The notes beneath the pieces were generated by a model. That model worked only from the letters and a program-made list of their open reading frames with translations, ran no database searches and had not been told where the DNA came from. From positions 1-38,556 of the IMG/VR virus record IMGVR_UViG_3300037119_001989: a DNA stretch of 38,556 nucleotides; one strand, given 5' to 3'. This DNA comes from a virus. This document shows, piece after piece, positions 4,598-11,922 of this stretch. The stretch's first letter is position 1. Every line of letters begins with the position of its first letter. The translations under genes and the position numbers were made by a program.

Positions 4598-7171
4598 TCA
4601 GCAAAACTTTCTCAAGAACGCCACCTTATCGACCGCTTTGGTGTACCCTGCCGCATGTATGCCAGCAACTGCCCAATGGCTCTTTAGCGTGCCCTTACGC
4701 GACCCCACCGCACCCATCTCGCGCACACCAGCGGTCTCGAACCCGAGCATACGGAGCATGCGCCCGAGCGACTGGCCAGTGGGTGCCTCTCCTTCATCAG
4801 CCAGTATGAGCTTCAGCGACTCCAGCTCCACCACGTTGCGGTTCACAGTGGGCACAGCAGCACCGTCCAGGGCCGCTTCTACAGCCACCTGGAGGTCGCT
4901 CTTGCTGTCCTGCACCATCTGCGCCTTCGACTGCGTAGCGAGCGCGCGGTAGGCGTCGAACCCCTTCAGCGACACCCCTTGCAGCCACCCAGCGAGCGCG
5001 TCCGCGTGGTCCCGTGCGGCAGCGGCCAGCTTGATGAAGTACTTCCTTGCCGCTGCCCGGCCGCCGAGGTCGTCGATGAACTCCAGCCCGTGCCAGCGCG
5101 ACGAGCAGACGTAGTAGCGGCGATCCATGGCCACGATGGGCAGAGCGTTGGCGTGGTTCGTGCCCATGATGTATGACGTGACGTTGCGCGTGGTGTACTT
5201 CGGCCGTCCCTTCGGGTGGATCGCGATGACGTCGTTGGTGATGGCTGGCTTCAGCACGTTCATGACGTCCCACTTGGCCCGCCCCTCGACGTACACCTCT
5301 TCCACCATGCACACCTGACGCGAGTCAGCCCAGTCGTTGAACTGCACGTACATCAGCGTCTCGTTGCCGAGCACATCCACGTTCGTGTTGCCCAGCACTG
5401 AGCGCAGCAGGTCATGGACGATCATGGTCTTGCCACAGCCTTCAGGCCCCCGCATGAGGAATGCCCACCGCACGCGCTTGCCGGGGTTCTGCACCACGTA
5501 CGCCATGAACTGCGTGAGGACCTTGGCATGCTCGGGCCCCAACAGCCAGTCCAAGTGGCCCTTCCACAGGGCGACGGCTGCCTCGCCACCCTCGTCCAGC
5601 AGCATCTCGTCCACTGGCTCCACCGTGCAGGCGCGGTAGGTGTTGAGCAGCTGGACGCCGTCCTGCTCCATGATTCGCTCGTCGCCCGGGCTGTAGCGCA
5701 CCGAGGACACCTTCTCCACCAGCTCAGCGTTAACCAGCAGGTCAGTCGGCAGGACGTACGGATGCAGCTTGCCCTGAGCCTTCATGACGTCGGTGATGAG
5801 CCGCGCGGAGTACATCATGTTGAACGTCTTGGTGCCATAGGCCACCATGTTGTCGATGTTGATGAACGACCCTTCCTTCTCCGAGCAGAAGACGAACGGT
5901 GCAGCCCACTCGGGGCAGCCTTCCTTCGTCACCGTGCGCGCGTAGTTATAGGCGGTGATCAGGTCGACGGCCCGCTTGGTCATCTTCTGACCGTTGGTGA
6001 CCTCCTTGTACTTGGCCATGAACGCGTCGACCATGGTCTCACGCGACGAGTCGAACAGCTCCAGCCCTGAGATGCTACGGGCCACGTCACCAGTCAGCTC
6101 AGTAACGGACAGGGCGCCGTCGATGAGGGCCAGTGCGTCCTTGAGCATGCGCACGTCCGCGCGGGCCACCTCCTTGCGCCGCGTGTCGGACAGCTCGGCA
6201 CCGTCGCTCCCGCTGCCACCCATGGCCACCCGGACGTCCATGCCCGCGTCCTTGGCCATCTTGATGACCGTGCGCATGGTGACGTCGCTGCCCTCGCCAC
6301 GCTTGCCGAACGATTCCCATTTGATGGTGCAGTCCTCATCGCCTTCCCAGTTCTCAGGCGTGTCGCCCGACCACAGCACGCCAGCGGACCAGCGTTGGAA
6401 CAGGTCGAGGCCATCCTCAGGCCATTGGCAGTGCAGAGCCATGCCAACCGCCATCCAATCACCATACCCGCACGAGGGGTCGATGGCGGACAGCAGTGTC
6501 TCGGCCTCGGGCAGCTCCATGGCCACGCGCTTGTCCAGCGACGCGAGCATCTCCTCGTCGGTGCCACCTGGGGTCGCAGCTGTCTCCTTCACACGCGGGC
6601 GGCACACCAGGGGCTGCGCCTGCTTGGCGACGTATACCTTGGGATCGTAGGAGAGGAAGCACAAGCGGGAGCAGTCGCTACCAGACTTGTCCAGCTTCGG
6701 CCACCCCTGCGCCTCGCTGTGCTTCTTGCAGGCAGAGTATGCATCCTTGTGGGTGGCCTCGTCCTTGAAGCGTACCGCCATCAGCACCTTCAGCCCCGAA
6801 CCACGGGGAGAAACGAAGGCGGCCACCACATGGGGGTCGGCTGAGACCTTGGCCCGCAGCGAGCGGATGGCCTTGTCGGTCAGCTCATCATAGTCCAGCA
6901 TCACCAGTTTGCTGTGACTGAGAATCCCGCTGGCCTCACGCTTCTCGAACTCACCTGACCATGTGACCGCCGGCAGGTTCTTCTTGAAGCGCTCAGCGTC
7001 CGCATCGCTGGCATTGCGTATCCGCCCGATGGCCTTGGCCAGCACGTCGTCCGACCGGATCCTATCGAGTGCCTCCCCCACCGTCGTCCGGCTCCCAGCT
7101 GTATCGCTGGCCCGGCTAAATTCGCTGATAATTACCTGCTTTACATCCTCGATAAGTCGCATATCCTTCAT
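4598..7171 (-). CDS. Primase-helicase (VirE-N/BT4734-like, PriCT-2, SF3-type helicase)
   Basis: 857 residues. The N-terminal part (about 1-190, with SKLVMLDYDEL and SPRGSGLKVLMAV) matches the BT4734/VirE-N primase-type domain of phage and plasmid primases. Residues of about 205-305 (ETLLSAIDPSCGYGDWMAVG, ALHCQW) match the PriCT-2 linker. The C-terminal half is a superfamily-3/D5-like helicase: Walker A GPEGCGKT at about 575-582, Walker B VCMVEE near 620, and an arginine-rich sensor region (IVAMDRRYYV). It should unwind the replication fork and prime synthesis for the phage polymerase. It is transcribed away from the structured divergent region, and a hairpin terminator follows it. The start ATG at 7171 is the first in frame; an ATG three codons later is possible. 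Confidence 0.85.
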   Translation of the reverse strand: MKDMRLIEDVKQVIISEFSRASDTAGSRTTVGEALDRIRSDDVLAKAIGRIRNASDADAERFKKNLPAVTWSGEFEKREASGILSHSKLVMLDYDELTDKAIRSLRAKVSADPHVVAAFVSPRGSGLKVLMAVRFKDEATHKDAYSACKKHSEAQGWPKLDKSGSDCSRLCFLSYDPKVYVAKQAQPLVCRPRVKETAATPGGTDEEMLASLDKRVAMELPEAETLLSAIDPSCGYGDWMAVGMALHCQWPEDGLDLFQRWSAGVLWSGDTPENWEGDEDCTIKWESFGKRGEGSDVTMRTVIKMAKDAGMDVRVAMGGSGSDGAELSDTRRKEVARADVRMLKDALALIDGALSVTELTGDVARSISGLELFDSSRETMVDAFMAKYKEVTNGQKMTKRAVDLITAYNYARTVTKEGCPEWAAPFVFCSEKEGSFINIDNMVAYGTKTFNMMYSARLITDVMKAQGKLHPYVLPTDLLVNAELVEKVSSVRYSPGDERIMEQDGVQLLNTYRACTVEPVDEMLLDEGGEAAVALWKGHLDWLLGPEHAKVLTQFMAYVVQNPGKRVRWAFLMRGPEGCGKTMIVHDLLRSVLGNTNVDVLGNETLMYVQFNDWADSRQVCMVEEVYVEGRAKWDVMNVLKPAITNDVIAIHPKGRPKYTTRNVTSYIMGTNHANALPIVAMDRRYYVCSSRWHGLEFIDDLGGRAAARKYFIKLAAAARDHADALAGWLQGVSLKGFDAYRALATQSKAQMVQDSKSDLQVAVEAALDGAAVPTVNRNVVELESLKLILADEGEAPTGQSLGRMLRMLGFETAGVREMGAVGSRKGTLKSHWAVAGIHAAGYTKAVDKVAFLRKFC

Positions 7172-7202
7172 TCCAGTGCCCTTCGTGCGGGTGCGGTGAC
7201 AT

Positions 7203-7236
7203 CAAGGCCCTGGCTGCTACACGCGGCTAGGGCCTT
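7203..7236. repeat. 14-bp inverted repeat upstream of the primase
   Basis: AAGGCCCTGGCTGC and GCGGCTAGGGCCTT pair over 14 positions (two G-T) around a TACAC loop. On the plus strand GCTGTTTT follows, giving a weak terminator. On the minus strand the stem lies in the primase leader about 31 nt before its start, so it could also control translation or serve as a protein-binding site. Confidence 0.5.
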
Positions 7237-7375
7237 GCTGTTTTATGGTTGTAATTTAAAAACGCTGCATAATTGGCTATGTGCGGTGCTTGGTTAATGC
7301 TATATGCAGGGGCCGGCGGGGCCAGCCACTACATATAGGGCGGCGGGCCTAGGCGTGGTGCAGTAAACAAAGTGC

Positions 7376-7403
7376 TTGCAAGGCTACGGAGCAACCCTAA
7401 TCT
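7376..7403 (+). promoter_or_regulatory. Candidate rightward promoter
   Basis: TTGCAA (7376-7381), 16 bp, then TAATCT (7398-7403). The TTGC core and the 16-bp spacer match the six leader elements, though the dyad and the leader hairpin are absent. It would drive transcription through the structured region and tRNA-like gene into 8127 and beyond. Confidence 0.4.
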
Positions 7404-7582
7404 ATGCCCATGCTGCCAGCCTACGTCCGTTTCCTGCTCTGGGGCCTGAGTGCCCCGTACGAGTGGGCAGCGTTCGCCGGCCCTAGCCTCTCACTGCTCT
7501 GGTGGACGGGCCTCTGGTCCCTCAACCCTGCGGTCGGAGAGCAGCATACCCGGCGGGAATTACAAACCCGAGGCCCGCCGAG

Positions 7583-7876
7583 CCAGCTGAAACAACAGCT
7601 GGACCCCAGCCGCATAGCTCTGGCCTATGCAGGTTGAGCACTCCAGCTCCTACAAGTCCGAAGAACGGCCGGTCACGCGGACCTTAAACGCAACACCCTC
7701 ACCCGGAGTACGTCATGTACCACGGCGGTTAAAACCCGCTCCAGACTCGGCAGAGACAATACGAGCGACGGACCTAGCACCAGCTCAGCGCACTGCGCAT
7801 AGATTGTCTCGGGTAACATCTGCTACCAATCCGCGGGAGAAAGCGGACAAGACCCGGTGCGATCTTCGGCACCGGG
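7583..7876 (+). ncRNA. Possible structured RNA upstream of the tRNA-like gene
   Basis: Three stems lie in tandem: a 7-bp hairpin with an AAACAA loop (7583-7602), an 8-bp long-range pairing GAGACAAT/ATTGTCTC closing 7751-7809, and an 8-bp hairpin CCCGGTGC/GCACCGGG with a GATCTTCG loop (7853-7876). No known RNA family is recognised and the strand is uncertain. The plus strand is favoured because the adjacent tRNA-like gene and promoter point that way. Confidence 0.3.
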
Positions 7877-7922
7877 CAGCTCTTAAGCATTCGATTCCTG
7901 GGAGGGTTGAGAATGCTGTATG

Positions 7923-8005
7923 TGGGGTGTACCTCAGTCGGCCAGAGGACCGGTCTAGCTAGCTACAGCCGGCAGTCGGTGGTTCAACTCCACCCACCCT
8001 ACCCA
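7923..8005 (+). tRNA. tRNA-like gene with a 13-nt anticodon loop
   Basis: All tRNA arms except the anticodon loop are canonical. The acceptor is TGGGGTG/CACCCTA (7923-7929 with 7995-8001, one G-T). T8 and A9 follow, then D stem CCTC/GAGG with a GG-containing 9-nt loop (7932-7948). The anticodon stem is CCGGT/GCCGG (7950-7954 with 7968-7972), the variable loop has 5 nt, and the T arm is GGTGG-TTCAACT-CCACC (7978-7994). A discriminator C and encoded CCA end the gene at 8005. The anticodon loop, CTAGCTAGCTACA (7955-7967), is six bases too long and consists of TAGC repeats. TAG/CTA could pair inside it to leave a CTAG tetraloop. The U1-A72-type acceptor and CCGG anticodon stem recall tRNA-Gln. 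The decoding capacity cannot be assigned. It may be a decayed tRNA, a recoding tRNA or a tRNA mimic. Confidence 0.6.
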
Positions 8006-8084
8006 ATCCCGTAAGCTGGAGCCGGGACAAACGGACCCTGGGTCTGAGGCCTAGAGCTCCGGGAGTCGAGTACCAGTATGCGAA

Positions 8085-8104
8085 ACCAACCTTCCGGGGT
8101 TGGT
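8085..8104 (+). promoter_or_regulatory. Leader hairpin before the 8127 gene
   Basis: ACCAACC (8085-8091) pairs with GGTTGGT (8098-8104) around TTCCGG. It lies shortly upstream of the ribosome binding site AAGGGT and the ATG at 8127, like the hairpins of the leader elements elsewhere. Confidence 0.4.
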
Positions 8105-8126
8105 GTAAGCATTACAAGGGTTCAAC

Positions 8127-8366
8127 ATGCCTCTCTTCCGCAAGCGCCCCGTCACCATTGAAGCAGTCCAGTTCACTGGCCTCAACTACGAGGAGATCGA
8201 GCGCTTCGTGGGCGGCGACATCGGCACGAACAACGGCAAGCCCTATGTGGCCACGCTGGAAGGCCCCATGCAGATCAGCATCGGTGACTACGTGATCAAG
8301 GGTGTGAAGGGTGAGTTCTACCCGTGCAAGCCCGACATCTTCTCCCAGACCTACGACGCTGTCTGA
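8127..8366 (+). CDS. Conserved small phage protein (PGDYG-like)
   Basis: 79 residues from ATG 8127 with AAGGGT upstream. The pattern [15 protein letters not shown], then [33 protein letters not shown] is that of a very widespread phage protein of about 80-100 residues containing a (P/I)GDY-(I/V)-x-G motif. Its biochemical role is not established to my knowledge. It is the first gene of the rightward operon, separated from the next by about 240 non-coding bases. Confidence 0.7.
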   Translation: MPLFRKRPVTIEAVQFTGLNYEEIERFVGGDIGTNNGKPYVATLEGPMQISIGDYVIKGVKGEFYPCKPDIFSQTYDAV

Positions 8367-8605
8367 CGAGGCCTTGATGGCCGAAACGTGTTAGCCCCTC
8401 CTCTCCGGCGCACGTCACAGCAAGCTCTTTACCGTTAGGGAGACTCTGCGGTTGTTACGAATCGCAGTGGAGGCATAGCGACAAGTAAAGTCCCCTAGCC
8501 TCAGGGACGTTGAAGCCCTAAACAATCTTCATACGCCATAACGGACGTATTCGCACCGCGCATTCAGCGCACAACCGGGCACAGCCCAAACAGAAGGAAG
8601 AGACC
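8367..8605 (+). other. Structured intergenic region
   Basis: About 240 bases without a gene. Visible hairpins are CTGCGGTT/AATCGCAG with a GTTACG loop (8446-8467), GTCCC/GGGAC (8490-8508), and GGGC-ACA-GCCC (8577-8587). The last sits a short way before the GGAAG ribosome binding site of the next gene, as in the leader elements. No clear promoter match is found. Confidence 0.4.
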
Positions 8606-8983
8606 ATGTCCCTCGAAGACGAGATCAAGAAGCTGACCGCCGCCCTGGTGGCCAACACCGCCGCCCTGGAGGCCGTCGCCGATGACGAGGCCCCCGCCGC
8701 CAAGCCGGCCAAGGGCAAGAAGGCCAAGAAGGAGGAGCCGGAAGACGAGGAGGAAGAGGAGGCCGAGGAAGAGGCTGAGGAGGAAGCCGAGGAGGAAGAG
8801 GCCGAGGAGGAAGAGGAGGAAGAGGAGGACAACTCCGCCGTCCTCGCCGCCGCCAAGAAGGCCATCGGCGTCGACCGTGACGCGGTGCAGGCGGCCCTCA
8901 AGAAGCTGAAGGTCAAGAAGGCCAGCGAGATCAAGCCGGCGCAGTACGCTGCGGCGATCAAGCTCTTCAAGGCCATCAAGTAA
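8606..8983 (+). CDS. Acidic-tract protein of unknown function
   Basis: 125 residues from ATG 8606, with GGAAG upstream. The N-terminal helix (SLEDEIKKLTAALVANTAAL) is typical of small phage proteins of this type. An Ala/Lys/Pro linker follows, then about 30 residues of almost pure Glu/Asp/Ala (residues about 45-75), then a basic C-terminal helical segment (VQAALKKLKVKKASEIKPAQ). Such acidic tracts can mimic DNA or buffer basic partners. The C-terminal domain resembles small helical protein- or nucleic-acid-binding modules. The acidic tract is encoded by GAGGAAGAGG-type repeats, which may vary in length between isolates. Confidence 0.6.
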   Translation: MSLEDEIKKLTAALVANTAALEAVADDEAPAAKPAKGKKAKKEEPEDEEEEEAEEEAEEEAEEEEAEEEEEEEEDNSAVLAAAKKAIGVDRDAVQAALKKLKVKKASEIKPAQYAAAIKLFKAIK

Positions 8984-9036
8984 GACAAGCCGTGGCCCCA
9001 GCCGACAGCGGCGGGGCCACGCACCAAAGGACTACA

Positions 9037-9288
9037 ATGATGCTCCCATCCCGTGAAGACGCTGAACGCGAAGGCATATCCTGGGTCGCGTGGCTGATGC
9101 TGGTGTACGCGCTCGTCGTGTGCATCACCTATGGCCACGCCTGGGCAAATGTCAAGCCAGCGGAAGGCCTCATCCAACGTGGTGCGGCATCCGAGGCCAG
9201 ATTCTGGATGACGATCAGTTCTGCCATCGTGTGGCCATTCTACTGGTCTTGTGTGGCGTTTGAGAAGCCCACTGTGGAGAACGCGTGA
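9037..9288 (+). CDS. Two-pass membrane protein
   Basis: 83 residues. The ATG at 9037 is chosen because AAAGGA lies 6 nt upstream; an in-frame ATG at 8992 has no ribosome binding site. Two hydrophobic segments (about residues 13-33, SWVAWLMLVYALVVCITYG, and 57-75, TISSAIVWPFYWSCVAF) flank a short polar loop. The stop overlaps the GTG of the next gene. Function unknown. Confidence 0.6.
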   Translation: MMLPSREDAEREGISWVAWLMLVYALVVCITYGHAWANVKPAEGLIQRGAASEARFWMTISSAIVWPFYWSCVAFEKPTVENA

Positions 9289-10463
9289 GCAGCTTCTACG
9301 CCGACGAGGGCACCGCAGCCCACAAGATCTTCGAAGCGTGCATGCGCAACCGGAAGATGACGGCTGCCTCGTGGGTCGGCAAGACCATCGACACCACGCA
9401 GACGCGCACGCATGCACCGTATGCCCCCAGCAATTCCAAGCAGTGGCTGACATGCCCCGGCTCCGTGAAGTACCTGGACCAAGTCCGGCCATTCACCAAG
9501 AAGCAGGAGGGCATGAAGATCAAGGTCACGGTCGAGATGGCTGAGGCGGTGCAGCAGGCAGTGGACTACGCGCGGGACCTGTGTGTGTCGCTCAAGGAGA
9601 AGCCCCAGCTCTTCATCGAGCACGAGGTCTTCATCCCCGTGACCAAGGACAAGGGCCATCTGGACCTCGCCATCTGGTTCCCCGTCGCGCGCCACCTGCA
9701 CGTCATGGACTACAAGCATGGTGTCGGCATTGTATTCGCGTCCAAGAACACGCAGCTCCAGCTCTACACGCTGGGGCTGATGGCCAAGCTGAAGCCCGTC
9801 ACCATCACACTGCACGTCATGCAGCCACGATGCACCCGCCGCGAGAACCCGTTCGACACCTGGGACGTCACCCCGCGCGAGCTGGTGGCGTTCGAGCTGT
9901 ACGCCAAGAAGCAGATAGCCCTCAGCAAGAAGGACGATGCCCCCTTCGCCCCCGACGAGGACACCTGCCGTTGGTGCGAGCCGACAACGTGCCACGCGGC
10001 CATCGCCAAGGCTGCCAACGCAGCGCGCTCGGACTTCAGCGAATTCATCGAGGGCAAGGCTCCGCGCAAGATGGAGAAGGCGATCGGCGTGAAGCAGCTG
10101 GCCGCGATGAAGGCCAACATGCCGTTCCTCCTGATGTTCGCCCGCAGCCTGGACGAGGCCATCACCGCCAAGCTGGAGAAGGGTGTCAAGGTCCCCGGCT
10201 GGTGCCTCGCCCCGGGCCGCAGCAACCGCCAATGGAAGGACGAGGAGGCGGCCGCAGCCGCACTCCTCAAGATCTTCCCCGCCGGCAAGTTCATGGATCG
10301 CAAGCCACGCCTGCTCGGCATTCCGGCCATAGAGAAGGCGCTCCCAGCAGCCAAGCGGGAAGCGTTCCTCAAGAAGCACACCATCAAGCCCATCGGCAAT
10401 CCCACGCTCCAACCCGATCGCGGTGGCAATGCCACTGACGACTTCCAGGACGACTTACTATGA
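9285..10463 (+). CDS. DUF2800 Cas4/RecB-like nuclease with reordered N-terminus
   Basis: 392 residues from a GTG overlapping the upstream TGA. The PD-(D/E)xK nuclease core is intact: GHLD near 124-127, MDYK near 141-144, and QLQLY near 157-161. Cysteines at about 57, 228, 231 and 236 (CPGS and CRWCEPTTC) can bind the iron-sulphur cluster of Cas4/AddB-type nucleases. DUF2800 proteins commonly sit beside DUF2815 and a phage polymerase, as here, and probably act in recombination or end processing. Unusually, the YADEGTAAH motif (about 5-13) comes before the SNSKQWLTCPGS segment (about 49-60). In the family as I know it, the Cys segment comes first. This looks like a swap of two adjacent blocks. 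Confidence 0.75.
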   Translation: MSSFYADEGTAAHKIFEACMRNRKMTAASWVGKTIDTTQTRTHAPYAPSNSKQWLTCPGSVKYLDQVRPFTKKQEGMKIKVTVEMAEAVQQAVDYARDLCVSLKEKPQLFIEHEVFIPVTKDKGHLDLAIWFPVARHLHVMDYKHGVGIVFASKNTQLQLYTLGLMAKLKPVTITLHVMQPRCTRRENPFDTWDVTPRELVAFELYAKKQIALSKKDDAPFAPDEDTCRWCEPTTCHAAIAKAANAARSDFSEFIEGKAPRKMEKAIGVKQLAAMKANMPFLLMFARSLDEAITAKLEKGVKVPGWCLAPGRSNRQWKDEEAAAAALLKIFPAGKFMDRKPRLLGIPAIEKALPAAKREAFLKKHTIKPIGNPTLQPDRGGNATDDFQDDLL

Positions 10464-10732
10464 ACTCTCTCGAAATGGCACCAGCCATCCGCGACATGCT
10501 GAAGACCCTCATCGAGCTGGAAGCGGCGGAGGCGAACTTCGCCCAGGCTGAGAAGGAACTCCAGGCGGCCACCAACGCCGACACCATCGCTCGCAAGCGG
10601 TGCGAGGAGGCTATCGATGGCGACATCGACACCCTCATCCATGGCAGCGCCGCCGGCATGCAGGTCTTCCGCCTGAAGCGCACCGGCAAGACGCCGATCA
10701 CCATCAAGCGTGTGCAGGCGTTGCGGGTATGA
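10460..10732 (+). CDS. Small helical protein
   Basis: 90 residues, ATGA overlap with the nuclease gene. The first 60 residues form a long Ala/Glu-rich coiled-coil-like helix (IELEAAEANFAQAEKELQAA). A short basic beta-like tail (VFRLKRTGKTPITIKRVQAL) follows. No family recognised. The position between the DUF2800 nuclease and the DUF2815 protein suggests a replication or recombination accessory. Confidence 0.6.
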   Translation: MNSLEMAPAIRDMLKTLIELEAAEANFAQAEKELQAATNADTIARKRCEEAIDGDIDTLIHGSAAGMQVFRLKRTGKTPITIKRVQALRV

Positions 10733-11019
10733 GCCTGCCACACGTTCCCGGGGAACTCACCGTTGCTGACCTGTGCCAGAAAGCACTCGAAACCTGGGAC
10801 CACAAGAACGAGGCGGATAAGGCTCTCGTCTCCACCCTGGCACTCCAGGCCAAATGCTTCGATGAGATGCAGCTCGCGGCGTCCAATCTGCGTGCCGCTC
10901 TCGGCGAAACGAAAATCCTCGACCAGATCATCAAGTGGCGCGGTGGGGTGTACCGCCTGCGTTGCTGCCGTTCTGGACGGTGTGATATCGACCCCGTCCC
11001 GTACCTCGATCTCAATTAA
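10729..11019 (+). CDS. Hypothetical small protein
   Basis: 96 residues from ATG 10729, which overlaps the upstream stop as ATGA. It is helical (TVADLCQKALETWDHKNEAD, then TLALQAKCFDEMQLAASNLR) with a Cys/Arg-rich end (YRLRCCRSGRCDIDP). Three closely spaced Cys might bind metal, but no known pattern fits. Part of the recombination operon. Confidence 0.6.
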   Translation: MSLPHVPGELTVADLCQKALETWDHKNEADKALVSTLALQAKCFDEMQLAASNLRAALGETKILDQIIKWRGGVYRLRCCRSGRCDIDPVPYLDLN

Positions 11020-11042
11020 CCCGCATCCTGAAAGGAAGCAAC

Positions 11043-11684
11043 ATGGCCGAAAAGCTGATGACCCCCGAGTTCCGCATGTCCTATGCGTGGCTCCTCCAGC
11101 CCAAGAAGAACAAGCAGGACGAGACCAAGAAGGCCAAGTACTCCGGCATGATCGTGCTGGACAAGAGCCTCAAGTCCACGCGCATCTTCATCGCCAAGCT
11201 CGAGAAGGCCCTGCTCGCGGCCAGCCTCGAGAAGCATGGCAAGGTGATCCCGAAGTCCAAGCTGAAGCACTGGCCCATCAAGGACGGTGACGACGGCGAT
11301 GCCGAGGGCGAGGTCAACCCCGCGCACGAGGGGTGCTGGTGCATCAACGCCAGCTCCAACCGCAAGCCCCAGGTCATCGACCGCAAGGGCCGCGAGCTGC
11401 TCGACGAGGAGGAAGTCTACTCGGGCATGTGGTGCAAGGCGACGATCCACTGCTGGGGCTGGGACAACCCGGCCAGCGGCAAGGGTGTGAGCGTCGACCT
11501 CGACAACGTCATGAAGACCAAGGACGACGAGAAGCTCGGCGGCAGCGGCACCAAGGCCGAGGACGACTTCGCCGACGAGCTCGAAGACGGCGATGATGAC
11601 GAGGAGGATGACGACGAGGACGAGAAGCCCGTCCGCAAGCCGGTCAAGAAGAGCAAGAAGAGCTCGGACGACGACCTGCTCTGA
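11043..11684 (+). CDS. DUF2815 single-stranded DNA-binding protein
   Basis: 213 residues, AAAGGAAG before the ATG. The first 140 residues (MTPEFRMSYAWLLQPKKNK, YSGMIVLDK, VYSGMWCKATIHCWGWD) match DUF2815, a phage family with an OB-type fold related to gp2.5-like SSBs. The C-terminus is a long Asp/Glu tract ending DDDLL, analogous to the acidic protein-interaction tails of SSBs. It would coat single strands made by the helicase and nuclease and recruit partners. It is usually found next to DUF2800 and a family A polymerase, as here. Confidence 0.8.
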   Translation: MAEKLMTPEFRMSYAWLLQPKKNKQDETKKAKYSGMIVLDKSLKSTRIFIAKLEKALLAASLEKHGKVIPKSKLKHWPIKDGDDGDAEGEVNPAHEGCWCINASSNRKPQVIDRKGRELLDEEEVYSGMWCKATIHCWGWDNPASGKGVSVDLDNVMKTKDDEKLGGSGTKAEDDFADELEDGDDDEEDDDEDEKPVRKPVKKSKKSSDDDLL

Positions 11685-11701
11685 TCTCTCGGCCACCTGC
11701 C

Positions 11702-11731
11702 ACCCCACCCCGCATCGTGCGGCGGTGGGGT
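11702..11731 (+). terminator. Hairpin after the SSB gene, possible attenuator
   Basis: CCCCACC and CCGC (11703-11713) pair with GCGG and GGTGGGG (11719-11730), with one bulged C and an ATCGT loop; A11702 and T11731 can extend the stem. Only TT follows, so full termination is doubtful. It may lower expression of the polymerase relative to the abundant SSB, or stabilise the SSB transcript. Confidence 0.45.
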
Positions 11732-11739
11732 TCAGCGTT

Positions 11740-11922
11740 ATGAGCCTGCATAAAACTGAGTTCACTGTTGCCGGTCTCCCGGTGTGGATTGAGGTGGACG
11801 ACAAGATGCCTGAACGTGACAAGGTGTGGGCTGTGCGCAACGCTGAGTTCGGCATAAAGACCATCCTCGAGAAGAGCCAGATGCTCTACCATGTCAGCCC
11901 GATTGCGCAGAAGCCACGATGA
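11740..11922 (+). CDS. Hypothetical small protein
   Basis: 60 residues from ATG 11740, ending in an ATGA overlap with the polymerase. The compact mixed sequence begins MSLHKTEFTVAGLPVWIEVD and ends in a helical segment (FGIKTILEKSQMLYHVSPI). No strong ribosome binding site, so it may rely on read-through from the SSB gene. Function unknown. Confidence 0.5.
   Translation: MSLHKTEFTVAGLPVWIEVDDKMPERDKVWAVRNAEFGIKTILEKSQMLYHVSPIAQKPR

Larger units (their letters stand above)
7172..8126. other. Divergent, gene-free, structured region
   Basis: About 955 bases between the leftward primase and the rightward replication operon. The 7235-7310 part is AT-rich with candidate promoters; the rest is GC-rich and packed with inverted repeats. 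These are 7203-7236, 7583-7602 (CCAGCTG/CAGCTGG), GAGACAAT (7751-7758) with ATTGTCTC (7802-7809), 7853-7876 (CCCGGTGC/GCACCGGG), the tRNA-like gene at 7923-8005, and 8085-8104. An open frame from 7404 to 7637 has a hydrophobic start but no proper ribosome binding site and contains one of the hairpins, so I do not call it. The region probably produces a long structured leader or several small RNAs. Confidence 0.5.

Noticed and set aside
7404-7637. Open frame with hydrophobic N-terminus in the divergent region
   Set aside because: The ribosome-site-like GGAG is too far from the ATG (about 14 nt), the second half is low-complexity, and a perfect 7-bp hairpin lies inside it. It is better explained as part of the structured leader.
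7700-7745. Anticodon-arm-like hairpin GGCGG-TTAAAAC-CCGCT, suggesting a second tRNA
   Set aside because: No matching acceptor stem, D arm with GG or T loop (TTCRA) can be found around it.
8518-9492. Long open frame on the minus strand opposite the acidic-tract and nuclease genes
   Set aside because: It is Ser/Arg/Ala low-complexity, the mirror of Glu-rich codons, and overlaps well-supported plus-strand genes with ribosome binding sites.
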